Source: Archegozetes longisetosus
Taxonomy: Eukaryota; Arthropoda; Arachnida; Sarcoptiformes; Trhypochthoniidae
Direction of reading: 5' to 3'
DNA length: 64,000 nt
NCBI GenBank assembly: GCA_018873245.2
Contig: JAEMBT020000004.1
Location: 6,248,573-6,312,572, forward strand
Each line of letters opens with the position of its first letter. The stretch's first letter is position 1. Shown here one piece after another: positions 59,527 to 64,000 of this stretch. Under the pieces are notes generated by a model. It worked only from the letters and a program-made list of their open reading frames with translations, searched no databases and was not told the origin of the DNA. The translations under genes were made by a program, and so were the position numbers.

Positions 59527-61280
59527 TTTTGTTCATACGATTAAGAATAGGACGCATGAAGTGAAGAGTACTTTTCTTTATTCTCTCCTTATCATACACT
59601 CCCCTTACACTTGATTTAGCCCACAGTAAAAGTTTTAAGCTTGAATTTGAAAATCGCTCAGTGGCTCCAAAACCCTATGATAAAAAGCACCCAACTTTTT
59701 GGGTTTGCCTTTAATTAGGGCAAAATATTCTCTTTAATCTTACGCTCTCCAAAACACCACTAACTGTTTTCCAGTTCAGCTAATCGTAATACAGACAAAA
59801 TTTATAACTGATCCATATTTACAAGTTTTCCAAATTAGTGCTTTGTTTCCAGCCATACTATCTTTATATTCTATATTTGGTCGGCTTTTTCTCTGCAAAA
59901 TAGGCGACGAGAATATGAATAACAATGTGAAGAAACGGTATAACTCGGGTAATGGGATTTTCAGATTTTTAATTCAAGAAACTATTTGAAACTGACATAA
60001 CAATCTGAAAAGGTTTGAATAAATGTGAAGCAAATGATTAGTTAAAGTTAGAAATAGTATTTATGGTGAGAGTAAGATTCGAAGAGAAGTTAGAATGTGT
60101 TGTAGGTTATTGAATGGTTTTAAAGTTGTACTATTTGTGCACACTATAATTCATATACTGGTAGTCTATTAGAGCGAACTCGAACTATCTCCTCAATGCA
60201 ATGATATAATACTCTATATTTTTATCTCGTTTACTAAATAGATAAAATGATTTCAGCTTATAGACTTGTATTCTTTTGAGCATATTTCAATTAACCTAAA
60301 GCAGTTTAGATTGAGCAGTTTCAATTATGTTTATATCTTCAATTTTCAAACTTATTCGCAAACTGATCACAAAGTGACTTTCAATCATTAAAATTATCAT
60401 AAGAAGAATGAGCATTCTATTTGACTCAATCGTATTTTATGCATGAATTCAAGTTGGTGATGTATAATTTTAGTGATCAATAGTTTTAGTTTTTGAGAGG
60501 AGAGTATTTTTTGGTACAAATGTGTTGCAACGTTTTCTGGTTCACACAATACATGTTTATGATTGCGTATATTTATAGGCGCTATTATACTGTAAATGCA
60601 GCTCAAAATACAGCTCTCATATGTTGGACTTTGCGACGAGTGTGCAATCAATTCGATCGTTATTATCAAATAAACAAAGTTTAGTAAAGAATTATAACTA
60701 CCTTCTGCTTCTAAAGTATGATTCCATTTACAATTCAGATCGTTTTAACTGCTGAACAAATTTTGAGAAAAAAAACAATGCATTTCTTATGAAACAGTTA
60801 GGACAATGTGCGAAAATATGGTTTAAATCAGAGTTTTGACACCACTCAGTGTGAAACTGATCATTAAAAAAGAGAACTAGAGTAATACATATAAGTTGGC
60901 TGAAGAATAACATAGAAAAGGGATTGTTATTAAGAGTAAGACACAGAGGAAGCTCGACTGTGTCGTTAACATTGAAGCAAAACTAAATATACTATACAAG
61001 TATAGAAGTATGATATTATACGGTTTATATAAATGACGCCAACTCTAGCTCTAGTTCTAGTTCAAAGTGAAACTACGACGAGATTTCAAGCGTGCCTCTA
61101 AAATTCATGTTAACCATCAGACCAGCATTTGACAAAAGTCAAAACTAAAGGAAGAGAAAGAAGGCTGGTTTCAGTAGAGAGTACAACACTAAGCGACTCT
61201 CTGTGCATTATCGATCTCAACAGTTATATATGCGAGAGAAGAGATAGCATACTAACAGCAGCACAGTATCCGCACATACA

Positions 61281-61390
61281 ATATATGAGTTTGTATAGAT
61301 ATATATGGGTTCGTATAGATATATGAGTTTGTATGGATATATATATGAGTTTGTATAGATATATATGTTGATTTGTATACATATATATTC

Positions 61391-61425
<35 letters not shown>
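61281..61425. repeat. 20-bp minisatellite merging into (TA)n
   Basis: Five units of about 20 bp (18-22), core ATATATGAGTTTGTATAGAT, from 61281 to 61382, followed by an uninterrupted TA run from about 61392 to 61425. The Tyr/Ile-rich open frames on both strands are translations of this repeat. Confidence 0.92.
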
Positions 61426-61435
<10 letters not shown>

Positions 61436-61770
61436 GTGCATAGACAGTACCAGACAGAACTTTGAATGCTACAGAAAGTATAACGTTATATTGCTTACAC
61501 TGTTGTACATAGTCACATATAAAACATATACACAACACACGCAACGAAAAAGAGGTGAAATGCGCTTTTCCGAATCATTCGAAATGTTGTTGAGCATTTT
61601 GAAGTTGCACCAAAGTCGACCCTATATTGTGTAATGCTAGCTATGTCTCATGCACTCTATGTCTCTTTTGCTGCTATAGCGTGAACTGCACTGAAGAACT
61701 AACTCATGAAAAACTTCTTTTGCTGTTCTGTATGAAAAACACTGAAAACTTTTGAGCATTCAATTTTCTA

Positions 61771-61865
61771 TATTGTGTTGCCTTTTTGTAAGTTGTGTTA
61801 CTTTTTGTATGTTGTGCTGCTTTTGCTATGTTGTGCTGCTTTTGCTACGTTGTGCTGCCTTTTTC
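61771..61865. repeat. 19-bp minisatellite, 5 copies
   Basis: Core TATGTTGTGCTGCTTTTGC, with identical copies at 61808 and 61827 and diverged copies at 61771, 61789 and 61846. The Cys/Leu-rich frame here is repeat translation. Confidence 0.9.
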
Positions 61866-63752
61866 ACTCTTAACCAATACATTGAACGTTCGTGTCGAGT
61901 TGGTGTTAGATATGTAGAGCCACCAAAATTTAGCAGCAAAGCTGTTTCAAGTCATGTTTGCAGACTATTTTAGAGTTGTGACTCGTCCAATACTTAGGTT
62001 AGCATTGGCAAAAGCTTAAATAGACCTTTTTGAATATATTCTACTCTATGCTTGTCTGTGTGCGCACTGGTTATGATTGTGTGTTGTGTTGTGTTGTGTT
62101 TGTATTCTATAACAGAGAAACAGAACCAGAGAAATACGAGTGAAGAATTTTCTCTTCTCAATACATACAGTTGTGCTGCTGAAGGTCTGTGAAAAAACGT
62201 TCATGTCAACACACAGTGCTCTTCTTTCAATGCAAAATAAGCTTATATGGCAATAATGTTTGGACCAGAGAGTCACTCTAAATGTGAATAAATATGTATA
62301 GATTGAGCTCAAATGTAGCCAAATTGACATTTTAGTCTTCCTCTAAATTTTTATAGTTTGAGTCACGTTTTGTGTGGGTTATTTTGTTCTAATCACTTGC
62401 TGATATGGTGTGTTCTTTAGTAGTATATTATCAATACAAGAGCATAGAATAGTTCTTTTTTTATCATAGCATTACAGCCAACTATTGCAAAGGCAATTTT
62501 AGAGCTCTCTCTCTCTCTCTCTCTCTAGTTTGCTTTTTGAGCAATATTATCTCAAATATAGTTGTTTTCATTCTTTGCCTTCATATTGTTTACTCCATCA
62601 CCGGATATGTAGCCAATGGTCCAAGAAGTGAGACCAAAGTTTCAGTAGCTACACATCGAATTGTTACGTACTCTAGCAAAATGTATACTTTGACAAAATC
62701 TCGCCAATGATTGACAGTCTTGTATATTGGTTGGCGTCACAAAATAAACACTTTGGTGGTCCGAAATGCAGTTATGCAGTTATGCCAAATGGCTTTCTCT
62801 ATATTACTGACGAACTGAACTGTACATGTATTATACAAAAACAGCAGCTTTGCTATGAAATAAGCTCAAGAATTTTCAATGATAAGAGCCGGCGGGTGAT
62901 AACGCTTAGAGTTAGTCAACCAGGACTTTCTGTACTAGGCCTACATATTATGTTTTTTATATATCTTTCCAGAAACATTATAGTTATATACTTTCAATAC
63001 CAGCTTTTAGAGATATATTCACCTATAATTAATCGATTCGATCAGCAATTGAAATATATTTACATTTCTCATTTCATATAATCATAATTAACTTTAGGGA
63101 GAAAATAACTTTAATTAGACTGAAGTTTTCGACTTGGTTTAGACCCACACAACATTTGATAATCAGTCAACTTTATCGAACAATGAAACAATGACTTAAC
63201 GTTAACTTACACTTAGCACAACACTTATCTATTACATATTATATTTTTCGTATTCTTTATTAAGTTATTATTCCGTAACAACTCTGCAATCATTCCCACA
63301 AAGTTATACTCTATGACTTTTACAACAATGTATTGTTTAACGCTTTTTATTAAATGAGAATCTTTTTTAATATAAATTTGAGATCCGAAAATCTGAAAAA
63401 TTCTTACCACAATGTTTAGTAGTTGTTGTATAATTGAAAAATTTCTAAAGAAGTGCAGGTTATGAAAATTTGATAAAGAAAGTGCAACCGATTCCGCGAC
63501 TCCGTTATAATTGAAAGGCGTTCACTTTAAGCCGTTAATGTTTAGTATGATTCGAAGTCATGATAAAAAGCATACATATTTTGTTTGATCTGATTTCTCG
63601 AAACAAAGAATCAAAACAAAAGTACGAGACATAGAAAGAGAAAGGGAACTGGTAGGGGATAAATAGTAGTTGAAGAATCGGATAGAAAATTAGTGAATAA
63701 TATACAGAATGTAATGTACGGAATGCTTATTTCTGCTTTTTTTTCTTCACAG

Positions 63753-63846
63753 GAGAATATCAAGAGTGAGAGCTTTGTAATTTCGTTCTGACCATTACTC
63801 TTAGCGAGAGATTGCCAAAGGCGAAACTCAAGACCGCACCCTTACC
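63753..63846 (+). promoter_or_regulatory. 5' UTR part of the final exon
   Basis: A strong 3' splice site (polypyrimidine tract then CTTCACAG, ending at 63752) opens this segment. It has no ATG before 63847 and an in-frame TAG at 63802, so it is read as leader of the following CDS. The upstream leader exon(s) were not located. Confidence 0.55.
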
Positions 63847-64000
63847 ATGTATTATCCAAGTTTCTTTACGAGCGTACGCCCTTATGAGACTCTACATGCA
63901 AGGGAAAGAGTCGATAACCCACTGGATTTATCAGTCAAGCAGGCAGTCAGTCGAGCAGAAGGTCTAAGCGGTCCCGATCACGACGATATTCAGCTAATGA
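63847..64000 (+). CDS. 5' coding exon of an unidentified protein with a CtBP-type PLDLS motif (truncated by window end)
   Basis: Open from ATG 63847 (context ACCATGT) to the window edge, 51 full codons and no stop. The base composition is distinctly less AT-rich than the flanks. The peptide starts MYYPSFFTSVRPYETLHARE, and residues 24-31 read NPLDLSVK. PxDLS is the classical docking motif for the corepressor CtBP, found in many repressive transcription factors such as zinc-finger, homeodomain and nuclear-receptor types. No DNA-binding domain is visible in this fragment, so the family cannot be named. A preceding acceptor and stop-containing leader support it as a real first coding exon. Confidence 0.6.
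   Translation, partial: MYYPSFFTSVRPYETLHARERVDNPLDLSVKQAVSRAEGLSGPDHDDIQLM

Larger units (their letters stand above)
46097..63752. other. 17.7-kb region without recognisable genes
   Basis: No exon of a known family was found on either strand. The region is AT-rich with more and longer mini- and microsatellites than the rest of the window (listed individually). Less AT-rich patches occur at about 46600-47060 and 57480-58400. Because a spliced acceptor at 63752 opens the exon at the right end, part of this region is probably the first intron or upstream region of that gene. Confidence 0.5.

Noticed and set aside
61217-61634. Tyr/Ile-rich frames on both strands
   Set aside because: Products of the 20-bp minisatellite and TA run, not genes.
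62707-63081. 124-codon open frame on the plus strand
   Set aside because: Roughly the length expected by chance in this much AT-rich sequence; no domain, no context.

Overview
This is a metazoan nuclear locus. All genes with introns use GT-AG splicing, and most introns are only 52-160 bp. The sequence is AT-rich, carries long CT/GA, TG and TA microsatellites, and has no operons or Shine-Dalgarno sites. The gene set (misshapen-type kinase, FAM20B, SHOX with an OAR tail, ATP6AP2, PPP6C) is bilaterian, and the compact introns suggest an arthropod, possibly an acariform mite. That placement is inference; no species marker was recognised.

Layout. 0-5.7 kb: 5' end of a misshapen/MAP4K4/TNIK kinase gene on the minus strand. 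7.1-19.7 kb: a dense block of housekeeping genes, namely 6-phosphogluconolactonase (-), FAM20B xylosylkinase (+), PP6 catalytic subunit (-), SNW1/SKIP (+), an RSRC1-like RS protein (-), RagA GTPase (+) and NUDT9 ADP-ribose pyrophosphatase (-). Strands alternate strictly, so the genes form head-to-head and tail-to-tail pairs. 19.7-27.2 kb: gene-free. 27.2-33.5 kb: a six-exon SHOX homeobox gene with a TATA/CCAAT promoter and several upstream ORFs in its leader. 33.5-37.3 kb: gene-free. 37.3-46.1 kb: ATP6AP2 (-), a USP37-type deubiquitinase (-) and SNX24/SNX22 (+). 46.1-63.75 kb: a 17.7-kb stretch without a recognisable gene but rich in mini- and microsatellites. 63.75-64 kb: the first coding exon of an unidentified gene with a CtBP-type PLDLS motif, cut by the window end.

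Gene models were assembled by hand from splice sites and remembered family conservation. Exon joins were checked for frame: each complete gene adds up to a whole number of codons. There is no sign of a prokaryotic-style system, CRISPR array or intact transposon. The most informative observations are the uORF/overlapping stop-start arrangement of the SHOX leader, the tail-to-tail pairs with touching 3' ends, two small MITE-like elements, and the contrast between packed housekeeping genes and gene-free stretches near regulators.
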